NCBI RefSeq assembly: GCF_021311115.1
Contig: NZ_JAJTNP010000001.1
Span: 1 to 64,000, forward strand
Reading direction: 5' to 3'
From: Chryseobacterium gwangjuense
GTDB lineage: Bacteria > Bacteroidota > Bacteroidia > Flavobacteriales > Weeksellaceae
Length of the DNA: 64,000 bases
Part shown: positions 45,738-54,508 of the stretch, piece after piece
Layout: each line of letters starts with the position of its first letter
How positions within the stretch are numbered: position 1 is the first letter of the stretch
Made by a program: the position numbers and the translations under genes
Notes under the pieces: model-generated
The model's input: only the letters and a program-made list of their open reading frames with translations
What the model was told of the DNA's origin: nothing
The model's database searches: none

Positions 45738-46452
45738 GAGAAAGCCATTTGATATTATTTTCAATCTTTATGACATTACATCAGGAAAGTATAGAGAATA
45801 TGCAAGAATTAAGTCTGAAAAATATTATATGGATGTTAATATTTCTGCTCCATATCCTGTACAGGGAATATCTTTAGCTCCAGATGATTCTCTGAGAAGG
45901 ACCTATGGAGATTATAGAGGTATTTCAGGGCAATATAAGTTTGATGAATTAGCTTCAGCTCATGGAGACCCCGATGCTATTTCTATTAGTTTAGGAGGTA
46001 ATCTTGCTTTAGGAAAAGGTTTTGGAGTTAGTCTAAGTTCAGCTTTAATGATGAAAGGACCAGATTCGGGGAAAGCAGGAATATATGCTACAGGCAATAC
46101 CGTAGAAGGTGCTGAAGCGTCAGCGGGAATTCAAATAAGTTTTATGTTTTCAGATGTTTCATTAAACCAATTTGACTTGAGAACCTTAGAAGGCTATGGA
46201 GAAGGGCGGCAAGTTGGAGTTGGACCTGTAGGAGGATCTACATTTGAAAGCTATAGTGGAGAATATAAATATACATGGAATTATGAAAACTATTACATTC
46301 CCAAAAAAACTTTTGTTAAAGATAGGTTATTATATCACGGATATAGTTATGGCTTAGGAGTCGGTCCTGAAGATGTTTCTGCTTCAGCATCAACTTTTAG
46401 TGGAGATACCAAATATTTAGGAGAAACGACTAATTTAATCAAACCAAAATAA
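45373..46452 (+). CDS. Orphan RHS C-terminal cassette (core end plus alternative tip)
   Basis: The 359-residue frame begins inside the RHS core (MSRLAVELKTLSSSPDVHYL), has the same core end (NAKELDSETGLYYYGARYYN) and reaches DPDG at residues 119-122. A different ~237-residue Gly/Ser-rich tip follows (KPFDIIFNLYDITSGKYREY onward). It lacks a signal peptide, shell and promoter, and a terminator stands before it. It is best read as a displaced tip module. Compared with the intact gene it has changes such as HGD to YCD in the core, so it may be slowly decaying. Confidence 0.8.
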   Translation: MSRLAVELKTLSSSPDVHYLYCDHLGTATFVTDSNANPTQFFLNLLFEETMVEQMAGAYDNPYKFNAKELDSETGLYYYGARYYNPRLSMWYGVDPLAEKMPNWSPYSYAFDNPVRFIDPDGRKPFDIIFNLYDITSGKYREYARIKSEKYYMDVNISAPYPVQGISLAPDDSLRRTYGDYRGISGQYKFDELASAHGDPDAISISLGGNLALGKGFGVSLSSALMMKGPDSGKAGIYATGNTVEGAEASAGIQISFMFSDVSLNQFDLRTLEGYGEGRQVGVGPVGGSTFESYSGEYKYTWNYENYYIPKKTFVKDRLLYHGYSYGLGVGPEDVSASASTFSGDTKYLGETTNLIKPK

Positions 46453-46859
46453 TGAAAACATTATACAATTACATTTATCTGGCCTTTATCTTTATTTTTC
46501 TGATTAGCTGTAAAAATAAATCTCTAGAATGTAATGCAACAAATATCGAGATTGAAAATAGATGGTATGAATACAATGGAGGAATAGATAATTTGAAGGT
46601 GAAAGACAAAAATGATTTGATATTTATTTGCAAAAGAGTTAACCAATTTTCTAAAGGCGAAGAAGTGAGGGTAAGCCATAATCATGGCTATCTTACCATA
46701 TTTCTTAATGGTCAAAAAATCGATATGATCTTTACAGTTAAGAATGGGGTTGTATACAGTGTGGATGTTGGGAGATATGTTTATGATGAAGAGTTGACTA
46801 ATCATATTATGAAAATGATGAAAATAAATAGTCGCTGTTGGAGTAAAGACTGCAAATAA
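46452..46859 (+). CDS. Small lipoprotein, candidate immunity protein for the orphan RHS tip
   Basis: The 135-residue protein has a lipoprotein signal (YIYLAFIFIFLISC, Cys at 20) and a short soluble domain (IEIENRWYEYNGGIDNLKVK ...). Its ATG shares a base with the stop of the orphan tip (TAATG). A lipoprotein immunity factor would protect the periplasm, unlike the cytoplasmic candidate at 44529. No family is recognised. Confidence 0.6.
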   Translation: MKTLYNYIYLAFIFIFLISCKNKSLECNATNIEIENRWYEYNGGIDNLKVKDKNDLIFICKRVNQFSKGEEVRVSHNHGYLTIFLNGQKIDMIFTVKNGVVYSVDVGRYVYDEELTNHIMKMMKINSRCWSKDCK

Positions 46860-46863
46860 TGAT

Positions 46864-46890
46864 ATAAGGCCATCTAATAGATAGCCTTAT
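46864..46890 (+). terminator. Hairpin after the orphan RHS cassette
   Basis: ATAAGGC (46864-46870) pairs with GCCTTAT (46884-46890), with an inner ATCT/AGAT stem. No long T run follows, so its terminator role is uncertain. Confidence 0.45.
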
Positions 46891-46990
46891 ACATTACAAG
46901 TGAAATAGGTAAAAACTTCAGAAGTTTGGAATGTGTGAAATGGAGGGAGAACGTATTTAGTGGATCTTAGAAGATGGCATGTTGTAAATT

Positions 46991-47045
46991 GCTGAAAGAG
47001 AAGATGCCGGACTGGTCACTGTACGGATGGAATTTTCTATCAAAG
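46991..47045 (+). pseudogene. Decayed remnant of a third RHS core
   Basis: GAGAAGATGCCGGACTGGTC at 46998-47017, followed by aCTgTACgG, aligns with the core codons for AEKMPNWSPYSY at about 45667-45700 of the orphan cassette. The reading frame is short and ends soon after. It indicates that a further RHS tip once stood here. The rest of 46891-47375 shows no supported gene. Confidence 0.6.
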
Positions 47046-47375
47046 GTTAGACGTACTTACAAATACCTTAAATTAGAATAAAAATGTTCTATTCTGATTT
47101 TGTTTTTTATATACATATGTAGACATATCGAAGCTTGCATCTTAGAATATGTTGTATTTAGAGTAAATGAAAGACAGCTATTTTAGAATGAGTTAATAAT
47201 ATTCATCTTAATACCAAAAGGCAGGATAAAGTATGGATAGTGTATGAGGAATGCCACTTTATAGTTACATCTAATCCAACTTGTCATCAATATGTATTGT
47301 TAAAATTTTAAAAAATATAATGATAGAAAATTCCTCAGTGGAATCTGAAAAAGTAGATGTTGCATTACAATACAA

Positions 47376-47436
47376 AAAAAGTTATTCTGAAAAAATTTAT
47401 GCCTTTAAAAGCTGATATTTTTCGGAATAACTTTTT
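47376..47436. terminator. Strong hairpin terminator between RHS region and minus-strand gene
   Basis: AAAAAGTTATTC (47376-47387) and GAATAACTTTTT (47425-47436) form a perfect 12-base stem, extended by A/T pairs. Flanking A and T runs let it act in both directions. Confidence 0.7.
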
Positions 47437-47459
47437 TATTTTAAACTGGGTAGTTTATC

Positions 47460-47816
47460 TTAAAGCTGATAATTTATAATAACTAAGCGTAAAATGAAGT
47501 GAACATAGTTTTCTTCCACTTCTTTTCTGTTGATAAGTCTGTTTTTATATTCATACGAACTTAAAGCCTGTGCTGCTCTTTGGTAAGCTTCAAAATCGTC
47601 CCCTTTTATTTTAATTCTTCCGTTACCGGCTTTAGTCATAATTAATTCATTATCTAAAGTTCTTACTTTAAACAAAACATGGTTCAGTTTTAAACGGGAA
47701 CGCATAGAACCAACATGCCTTTCAACTATGTTTACCTTGAATGAATCAAATACGATATTGTTAAAAACAAGATTAGAGCCGGGCTCCTGCGTATTGAGCT
47801 CAAGTGTATAATTCAT
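47460..47816 (-). CDS. Hypothetical protein, 118 residues
   Basis: The protein (MNYTLELNTQEPGSNLVFNN...) has no signal peptide or membrane segment. The middle is beta-rich with a basic patch (ERHVGSMRSRLKLNHVLFKV, RTLDNELIMTKAGNGRIKIK), and the end is helical. I do not recognise the family. It is transcribed alone, toward the RHS locus, and ends before a shared terminator. Confidence 0.65.
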   Translation of the reverse strand: MNYTLELNTQEPGSNLVFNNIVFDSFKVNIVERHVGSMRSRLKLNHVLFKVRTLDNELIMTKAGNGRIKIKGDDFEAYQRAAQALSSYEYKNRLINRKEVEENYVHFILRLVIINYQL

Positions 47817-48008
47817 AATTTTACTTTTTGCAAATTTACGCAGAAGGAAAAGATATTCAAAATAAAAATCTTAACTATGGATAGTTTTTATATAAAAAAT
47901 TTTAGAATACTGTAAAGAAACAAGGATAAACCTTCTGATTTATCCTTGTTGCAATTATTAGATCATATTCAAACTAACTTGTTTTGTATGGAGATATTAA
48001 AAAAGAGC

Positions 48009-49664
48009 TTAATTTTTAATTACTTTTTTAGTCACTTCATTTCCTTTTTTATCTACAATTTGTACGAAATAAATTCCCTTTTCTAAAGCAGAAACGTTAA
48101 GTTGGCGGGTTTCTTTAGCGGTAGTAACGAGCTGTCCTGCTGTATTATAAATTTTCACAGAAGAAATATCTTCTTTAGATTGAATATTTAAAACAGATTT
48201 TACGGGATTCGGATATACAGATATTCCGCTTGCGTCATCTTTTATGACATCGCGTGTAGAAAGGAAAGAGGAAAAATCATAATTCTGAGCATAAGGATTG
48301 GTAGCACCTAGTCTGTTTTCTCCCCATGTTACAATAAACTGATTACCGAGACCTTTATTCAGGGTAATATTTCCTTTGGCATATGCTGAAGTACCGATTC
48401 CTACGCTTCCTCCGGGAAGGATAAAAGTAGAAGGATTAGTATCATTTAGAATTGTTAAAGAAATAGTAGTAGGGTTAGCTCCGTTAAAATCACTTCCTAT
48501 CGTAGCAAATACAGGTTTTGCACCCAGCATTTTCAGATATCCTGCAGGTTGTTTTGAAGTTGTTGTTACTGGATAAATTTCTAACGCATCATCAGTTAAA
48601 AGTCTTGCACCGGTATTTTTATCATATTTTTGAACGAAAGATCCTATTGACCCTTGTGAACTTGTGGTTAATCGGGAAAGAGCCCAGATATAATTAGAAC
48701 CAGGGTTCATAGCAATAGAGGTGTTGAACTCAAAATAAAGATTGGAGGTGGCAAAATCTACTCCGTTTATTCCCCAAGGAATACTTCCGTCCGAAACAAT
48801 TTTTTGAAGAAAAGAATCAGTTCTTGAAGAATTAGCCGCGGAATATCCCAAATAAAGATTATCATTATCCAAAACAGTAGTATAGTTCGTATTGTATACC
48901 GTAGTTCTGTCCGATAATCTTGTAGGCGTTGCAAACATAGGTGCTCCGGTTGTACTGTTATAGCGTTGAGCGAAGAAGGTAGAATTAGTAGTGTATGCTA
49001 CAGTTCTTGCATGGAAAAGAGCCATAAAGCTGCCATCTGAAAGAACAGCACCTTCTCCAAGGCTTGTTTGGGTAAAAGTAGCAGGAGCCGGTATTGTTTG
49101 AGTCGAAGGCCAAAGCAAATTTTTAGAAGCTCCGTATTTACCTAATACCGCAGCTCCGTTTTGATAAGAACTAATGTATACTTCGCCTGAAGTTTTACCT
49201 GGAAAGACCTTAGGAACATATGCCGTATTTCCTAAACTCAACCCGTCAAGTCCCCAAAGTTCGACACCCGCTGTTGAAATTTTTTGTACATATCCTCTTT
49301 GGGTTCCAGCGGTTTCCATAAAGGCAATATAAAAATTATTATCGTTATCAATTGCTGTATTATAAATAGCAGTATAGGTAGACATACTGAATACAGGATC
49401 GCCTCCTACATGAACTTCCATCCCATTAGGTCCAAATAATTTGTTTCCGCTCTGATCAAGAAGCTGAACATACATTTTGAAATTGGTAGGAGCGGGTTGT
49501 GCTACCCAATACGCAAGAAATGTTTTTCCGTCGGAAGTTGTTTGGGAGCTGATGGCGCTTGCTGTTAAATCTGAAGCCGAGGTGTTGATAGCATAGTTAG
49601 TCGTCCATTGTGCTTTACCGCCAAGGGTTCCTAAAAGTGTTAAAAAAATGGCGATTTTTTTCAT
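48009..49664 (-). CDS. Secreted T9SS type A sorting domain protein
   Basis: The 551-residue protein has a signal peptide (MKKIAIFLTLLGTLGGKAQ) and a long beta-rich body with repeated segments such as LLDQSGNKLFGPNGMEVHVG, KISTAGVELWGLDGLSLGNT and IVSDGSIPWGINGVDFATSN, suggesting a propeller. A T9SS type A C-terminal domain (ISVYPNPVKSVLNIQSKEDI ... LEKGIYFVQIVDKKGNEVTK) follows. The ATG at 49664 is chosen because the signal peptide begins there. No enzyme motif is seen; function unknown. Confidence 0.85.
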   Translation of the reverse strand: MKKIAIFLTLLGTLGGKAQWTTNYAINTSASDLTASAISSQTTSDGKTFLAYWVAQPAPTNFKMYVQLLDQSGNKLFGPNGMEVHVGGDPVFSMSTYTAIYNTAIDNDNNFYIAFMETAGTQRGYVQKISTAGVELWGLDGLSLGNTAYVPKVFPGKTSGEVYISSYQNGAAVLGKYGASKNLLWPSTQTIPAPATFTQTSLGEGAVLSDGSFMALFHARTVAYTTNSTFFAQRYNSTTGAPMFATPTRLSDRTTVYNTNYTTVLDNDNLYLGYSAANSSRTDSFLQKIVSDGSIPWGINGVDFATSNLYFEFNTSIAMNPGSNYIWALSRLTTSSQGSIGSFVQKYDKNTGARLLTDDALEIYPVTTTSKQPAGYLKMLGAKPVFATIGSDFNGANPTTISLTILNDTNPSTFILPGGSVGIGTSAYAKGNITLNKGLGNQFIVTWGENRLGATNPYAQNYDFSSFLSTRDVIKDDASGISVYPNPVKSVLNIQSKEDISSVKIYNTAGQLVTTAKETRQLNVSALEKGIYFVQIVDKKGNEVTKKVIKN

Positions 49665-49727
49665 AAGAATAGGTTTTAGATATTTTCTTACAACGATACA
49701 ATGAATCAAAATATAAAACTAATTTTC

Positions 49728-49778
49728 TACCACCTTAATACCACTTTACTAGGGTGAATTGACCACCTATTTACCACT
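49728..49778. promoter_or_regulatory. Phased ACCACY direct repeats upstream of the T9SS gene
   Basis: ACCACC/ACCACT hexamers occur at 49729, 49740, 49762 and 49773, spaced 11, 22 and 11 bases, that is on one face of the helix. They lie about 65-115 bases upstream of the minus-strand ATG at 49664. They could be activator sites. One unit extended on the minus strand reads GGTGGTCAATT, like the IS21-type end at the window start, so an element remnant is an alternative. Confidence 0.4.
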
Positions 49779-50373
49779 CAAAACTATTTGTTCATTGAAA
49801 ATCAATTGTTTGTGTTTTTTTTGAATGAACGAGCAATTTGTTTCTTTTCGGTTTTTTCTCAGGAAGTTTTTCTTTTGAAAGGATAAATTTTTTATCCACT
49901 TTAAGAATTTTATAGTTGATTTAAAGAGGATAATTTTAAATTTAAAAATGCTAGTATTGAAAAATAATAGAGCGCCAAATCCGTTATTATTTTTTGGTGA
50001 AAGGACATGAAAGTATTTTGTGCCATCAGAATAAAAGTTGAGAAAAGAATATAAAACTGCATCTATTTATAATCATTGAAGAAATTAAAGTCAACAGGCT
50101 GATAAATATTTTTCAACGGAAAATCGGGAAAGTTTTAAAAGAGATCGAATGGTTGTAATTGCGCATTCAGATAGATCGATTAAGTTGTTGAAAATAAATA
50201 TTTTTTATAGTGCGAATCATTTTTAATAGCTTACCTTTAAAAACAGAAATACAATTTAAATATAAACAAGCATCATTTAAATTGTACTCAGTTTATATTT
50301 CTAATAACCCTTTATTGAGGGCGTAATGAAATCATATTAATTGCTTTATTTTCAATGTTTTGATGTTATTATT

Positions 50374-50433
50374 AATGAACATTTAAGTTAGATCAGTGAT
50401 ATGTTCATTGACCTCTTGTTGATAGCAGGAGGT
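50374..50433. other. Inverted repeats in the gap before the KAS III-like gene
   Basis: AATGAACAT (50374-50382) and ATGTTCATT (50401-50409) are a perfect pair around an 18-base loop. ACCTC (50411-50415) and GAGGT (50429-50433) form a second hairpin followed by TTTTGT. They may be an operator and a terminator. The rest of the 49780-50504 gap is AT-rich with no supported gene. Confidence 0.4.
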
Positions 50434-50504
50434 TTTGTGTAAATAGATTGAGCGTTTGGCCATTAATCAATTTATATTAAAAACATCAAGAAATCTATAA
50501 TAAG

Positions 50505-51566
50505 ATGACAAGTAAAATTATAGGATCAGGCAATTATATTCCATCAGAAACAATAACGAATTTATTTTTTGATCAACATATTTTTCTAAATGAAAAGGGA
50601 GTTATATTAAAGGAAGATAACGCTTCAATTACCAGTAAATTACAAAAGATTACAGGGATTGAAGAAAGGAGATATGCTACTGCCAATCAGGTAACCTCCG
50701 ATTTAGGGTTAATTGCGGCTCAGGCAGCCATAGAAAACGCAGGAATAGATCCGGAAACACTGGATTATATCATATTTGCTCATAATTTTGGTGATGTGCG
50801 CTATGGTACCGTACAGTCTGATATGGTTCCCAGTCTTGCATCGAGAGTTAAACATTCTTTAAAAATAAAAAATAATTTTTGTGTTGCCTATGATGTCTTA
50901 TTTGGATGTCCAGGTTGGATAGAAGGGGTGATACAGGCAAATGCATTTATAAAATCAGGAATAGCTAAGCGTTGTTTGGTGATTGGTGCAGAAACACTTT
51001 CGCGTGTCGTAGATATACATGACAGAGACAGTATGATTTATGCGGATGGCGCAGGAGCAGTGATATTGGAAGTGAATAACGAAGATGATTCAGGTCTGAA
51101 ATCTCACTTATCGGCCTCTCATACCTTAAAAGAAAAGGACTATCTGTATTTTGGGAAATCTTATAACAATGATAACTGTCAGAATACGAGGTATATCAAA
51201 ATGGATGGGCGCAAAATTTATGAATTTGCCTTGTTAAACGTTCCTGATGCCATGAAAAAATGTTTTGATAATAGTGGATATTCTATAAACGAGCTGAGCA
51301 AAATAATTATTCATCAGGCGAATGAAAAAATGGATGAAGCGATTGTGAATAGATTCTACCAATTGTATGATTTACAGGTACCTGATAATATTATGCCTAT
51401 GGTCATACAAAAACTGGGGAATAGCAGCGTTGCAACTATACCAACTCTGCTTACAATGATTTTAAAAGGGGAATTGAGCCAGCATAATATCAAAAAAGGA
51501 GATATTGTTTTATTTGCTTCTGTGGGAGCAGGAATGAATATCAATGCATTACTCTATAAATTCTAA
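50505..51566 (+). CDS. 3-oxoacyl-ACP synthase III (KAS III/FabH-like)
   Basis: The 353-residue thiolase-fold enzyme has the complete KAS III triad: Cys135 (VLFGCPGW), His270 (IIIHQANEKM) and Asn306 (KLGNSSVATIPT). It also has YADGAGAVILE and the C-terminal GAGMNINALLYKF. Such enzymes start fatty acid or polyketide-like chains from acyl-CoA. It stands alone without fabD, fabG or acpP, so it is probably not the main FabH. A specialised lipid, pigment or signalling product is possible. Confidence 0.87.
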   Translation: MTSKIIGSGNYIPSETITNLFFDQHIFLNEKGVILKEDNASITSKLQKITGIEERRYATANQVTSDLGLIAAQAAIENAGIDPETLDYIIFAHNFGDVRYGTVQSDMVPSLASRVKHSLKIKNNFCVAYDVLFGCPGWIEGVIQANAFIKSGIAKRCLVIGAETLSRVVDIHDRDSMIYADGAGAVILEVNNEDDSGLKSHLSASHTLKEKDYLYFGKSYNNDNCQNTRYIKMDGRKIYEFALLNVPDAMKKCFDNSGYSINELSKIIIHQANEKMDEAIVNRFYQLYDLQVPDNIMPMVIQKLGNSSVATIPTLLTMILKGELSQHNIKKGDIVLFASVGAGMNINALLYKF

Positions 51567-51726
51567 AGTCTGTTTTTAGTTATCTTGATAAAATTACTTT
51601 AATCACTTAATTGTCTGTTTTTTTATGATTTGAATAAAAGTGGTTGAAATTAACTTACTTTAACACTTATTGCATGTAACAAATATTCCCATATTGGTGT
51701 CTTATAGTTGAAAAACATAATTTTTA

Positions 51727-53880
51727 ATGAAAAATATTATAGCGCCAATCGCACTATTAATGGGTACTTTAGTTTTTGCACAAGCTGAAAAAGACACGGT
51801 AGAATCAAAAGTAAAAGAAATTGAGGCCGTTACTTTCGTGGCCAGAAAGCCTACTGTAGAATCTAAGGTAGACCGTACTGTTTTTAATGTGGCCAATAGC
51901 TCTATTCTTGCAGGAAACACAACTTGGGACGTGTTGAGAATGACACCATTATTGAGTGTTGATAGTAATGATGCTTTGAAAGCGGAAGGAGAATCAGTTA
52001 CGGTATATATCAACGACAGAAAATCTGTTTTTACAGGAAAAGAACTGAAAGAATACCTGCAAACCATTCCTGCGGATAATCTGTTGAAAATCGAGGTGAT
52101 TACAAGTCCGTCTTCAAGATATGAAGCAACGGGTTCTGTTGTGAATATCGTCTTGAAAAAGCGTGATGATGAAGGGATCAAAGGAAGTGTTACCTTTAAT
52201 AACAGGCAGAATACCAAAAATTCTCAGTATACGAATCTCAACTTAAACTATCATAAGAAAAATTTTACACAAACCCTTATCGGAAGCTATAGTGATAATA
52301 TTTCTATTCAGAAAAGTTCATTTTTGAACACGGTATATGAGAATAATATGATCACAGAAGGAAGTACCAAAAATACGTATACAGGTAAGAACCCTTCATT
52401 GTCTTCAACTTCAGAGTTTGAAATTAATAATAAAAATACGGTAGGAGTTATTCTTGAATTGTATCAGGGGAAAAGAAGTAACTCTTCTGAAGCAGAAGGA
52501 TCGCGTTATGTAAATAATGATCTTGAATATTTATACAATCAGAATCAGAACTCATCAACACTCAACCGTACGCTGGGAACTAATGTTTTCTATAAATATT
52601 ATGATAAAGAAAAAAATAAAATCCTAGATATTAATTTAGGAAGCAATTATGATGGTGAATCCGATAACAACTATTTCATTAAAAATACAATTTATCCTAA
52701 AAAGACAGATGTACAGGAAATTGGAGTATTAACAGATGTTGAAAACAGAAATTATTACGTAAAAGTTGATTATACACAGCCATTAGGAAAGTCCGGAGGA
52801 AACCTGGAAGTAGGAGGGAAGATGGATTTTAACAATAATGTGATTCCAAATGATTTGTATGGAAATCAGCTTGCAGGTCTTAGCTCAAGAGATGTTTTCC
52901 ATTATGAAGACAATATCAATTCAGTGTATGCGAATTACTCCAAAACATTCTTTAAAAAATTAGAAACACGATTCGGAATCCGTTACGAACATATTGATTA
53001 CAAAATCCGTCAGGATGTAGCGGGAACCTCCAGAAAAGACTCTTACGGAACGTTTTTGCCTAATATTTTGATAAAATATTCTTTCTCTGATAAATATGAT
53101 TTGAGTATTACCTATAACAGGAATCTCTGGAGACCTTGGTATTCGGAATTTAATCCCTTTATGCAGCCGACAAATGACGGGTTTTATTCCCGTGGAAATA
53201 TGGACTTATTGCCAAATCCCAGTGACAGGGTATATATGAAATTCGGTTTTTTTAAGAAATATTTTCTTTCGGCAAGATATATGTTCACCGACCAGGACTA
53301 TTGGACGGCTTATGTAACAGAGGGGGATAAAATTATTTCCGAAGAAAGAAATTTTTTAGGAAAAGTACATAAATATTACCTGTATGCAAATACCAATCAG
53401 TCTTTCTTTAAAAATAAACTAAGTGTAAATCTTGGCTTCGGATGGAATTATATCGACAACAGTGATTTTAATATAAAAAATGAATTGACTGGTGCTGCAA
53501 AATACATCAATTATTGGTCAGGTTCAACCAACTTGTCATATACCAATTTGTTTAATAAAAACATTAATTTGAGTGCATGGGTTGAAGTTTCGAACCAGAA
53601 TAACGGAAATTCAATTGCTAACAGAACAAATGTTTTCCATAATATTTCAGCAACGAAAATTTTCCCTAAAACACAAATGGAATTCAGTTTACAGTTGATG
53701 AACATCTTCAACAGACCTACTTTTGATTCTACTACATTTAACCCAACGGGAAGTCAAAGAAATACAACAAGATCTGATTGGTACGGATTCGCGCTTACGT
53801 TTGTAAAGCGATTTGGAAATCAGAAAGTAAAAGAGAATACCAAAACCGATGTTGAAAAAAACAATGGCGGCGGAAAATAA
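51727..53880 (+). CDS. TonB-dependent receptor / outer membrane beta-barrel protein
   Basis: The 717-residue protein has a signal peptide (MKNIIAPIALLMGTLVFAQA), a short TonB-box-like region (IEAVTFVARKPTVESKVDR) and a plug (NTTWDVLRMTPLLSVDSNDA, VYINDRKSVFTGKELKEYLQ, then SSRYEATGSVVNIVLKK). The barrel ends in a basic, Asn- and Gly-rich tail, which is unusual because the last strand is normally terminal. The usual N-terminal carboxypeptidase-like domain is missing. It belongs to the OMP_b-brl_3 receptor group. Substrate unknown; no SusD partner is nearby. Confidence 0.88.
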   Translation: MKNIIAPIALLMGTLVFAQAEKDTVESKVKEIEAVTFVARKPTVESKVDRTVFNVANSSILAGNTTWDVLRMTPLLSVDSNDALKAEGESVTVYINDRKSVFTGKELKEYLQTIPADNLLKIEVITSPSSRYEATGSVVNIVLKKRDDEGIKGSVTFNNRQNTKNSQYTNLNLNYHKKNFTQTLIGSYSDNISIQKSSFLNTVYENNMITEGSTKNTYTGKNPSLSSTSEFEINNKNTVGVILELYQGKRSNSSEAEGSRYVNNDLEYLYNQNQNSSTLNRTLGTNVFYKYYDKEKNKILDINLGSNYDGESDNNYFIKNTIYPKKTDVQEIGVLTDVENRNYYVKVDYTQPLGKSGGNLEVGGKMDFNNNVIPNDLYGNQLAGLSSRDVFHYEDNINSVYANYSKTFFKKLETRFGIRYEHIDYKIRQDVAGTSRKDSYGTFLPNILIKYSFSDKYDLSITYNRNLWRPWYSEFNPFMQPTNDGFYSRGNMDLLPNPSDRVYMKFGFFKKYFLSARYMFTDQDYWTAYVTEGDKIISEERNFLGKVHKYYLYANTNQSFFKNKLSVNLGFGWNYIDNSDFNIKNELTGAAKYINYWSGSTNLSYTNLFNKNINLSAWVEVSNQNNGNSIANRTNVFHNISATKIFPKTQMEFSLQLMNIFNRPTFDSTTFNPTGSQRNTTRSDWYGFALTFVKRFGNQKVKENTKTDVEKNNGGGK

Positions 53881-53899
53881 TTTAGAATTGTTTTAATTG

Positions 53900-53934
53900 A
53901 AACGGATCATGATTTTATCATGGTCCGTTTTTAT
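53900..53934 (+). terminator. Rho-independent terminator after the TonB receptor
   Basis: AAACGGATCATGAT (53900-53913) pairs with ATCATGGTCCGTTT (53917-53930) with one G-T pair, followed by T-rich sequence. It may also end the convergent minus-strand gene. Confidence 0.85.
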
Positions 53935-53953
53935 ATTGAAAAGAGAGAGAAAT

Positions 53954-54181
53954 TTATTCATCAAATAGAATTCTTCCGTCAAAAGGTTCGCTCCACCAGA
54001 TAAAAATCAATTGATTATGCCTTTTGATTTCAGCCTGTACTACTTCATAGTCACCATTTTCATTTATTCTTTCTACAATCAAATCAGCTCCTTCTCCAAT
54101 GTTTCCTTCTTGAAATTCCAGCTGATACTCTCCGGACTGATTTTTTACAAAATCTTCTTTTTTAAAATTTCTGTGTGCCAT
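53954..54181 (-). CDS. Hypothetical protein, 75 residues
   Basis: The protein (MAHRNFKKEDFVKNQSGEYQ...) is acidic and probably a small beta-fold (LIVERINENGDYEVVQAEIK, IFIWWSEPFDGRILFD). It has no signal peptide or membrane helix. The start codon is clear and coding character is good, but the family is not recognised. Confidence 0.6.
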   Translation of the reverse strand: MAHRNFKKEDFVKNQSGEYQLEFQEGNIGEGADLIVERINENGDYEVVQAEIKRHNQLIFIWWSEPFDGRILFDE

Positions 54182-54294
54182 GATATTAAATTTTAAGATA
54201 ATTAAGTAAGAGAATAAACTATGCCAAGATGATTTTTTATTATTTTTTCTTAAATAATCTTAATTATTGCTAAAAAACATTTGACAGAATTTAA

Positions 54295-54388
54295 TTGGCA
54301 CAATATTTTAATAACAGAAAGTAACTCATGTTTAATTTGAGTTTTCATGGTTATTAGTTTTTATCCTCAGAATTTCTGAGGATTTTTT
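54295..54388 (+). ncRNA. Candidate small RNA with orphan terminator
   Basis: A perfect terminator, ATCCTCAG (54363-54370) with CTGAGGAT (54376-54383) and a six-T run, has no plus-strand gene before it. A second hairpin, AACTCA (54323-54328) with TGAGTT (54338-54343), lies just upstream. TTGGCAC at 54295-54301 resembles the -24 half of a sigma-54 promoter, with a poor -12 half. A transcript of roughly 65 bases from about 54322 would fit. No similarity to a known RNA is recognised. Confidence 0.35.
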
Positions 54389-54508
54389 GTTTATAGTAGT
54401 TTGAAAGAGAAATGGGAGCTTTGTCTTTTTACAGAGAAGCTATTTAAGGAAAAAGATATACTTATTTCATAGATAATATATCAGAACTTGCTGATATTAT
54501 GAGAAGCA

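Noticed and set aside
45373..46452. Orphan RHS frame as an independent full gene
   Set aside because: It starts inside a duplicated RHS core without signal peptide or promoter and follows a terminator.
47320..47415. A 31-codon open frame (MIENSSVESEKVDVALQYKK...)
   Set aside because: Its 3' half is one arm of the terminator hairpin at 47376-47436, and there is no promoter or conservation evidence.
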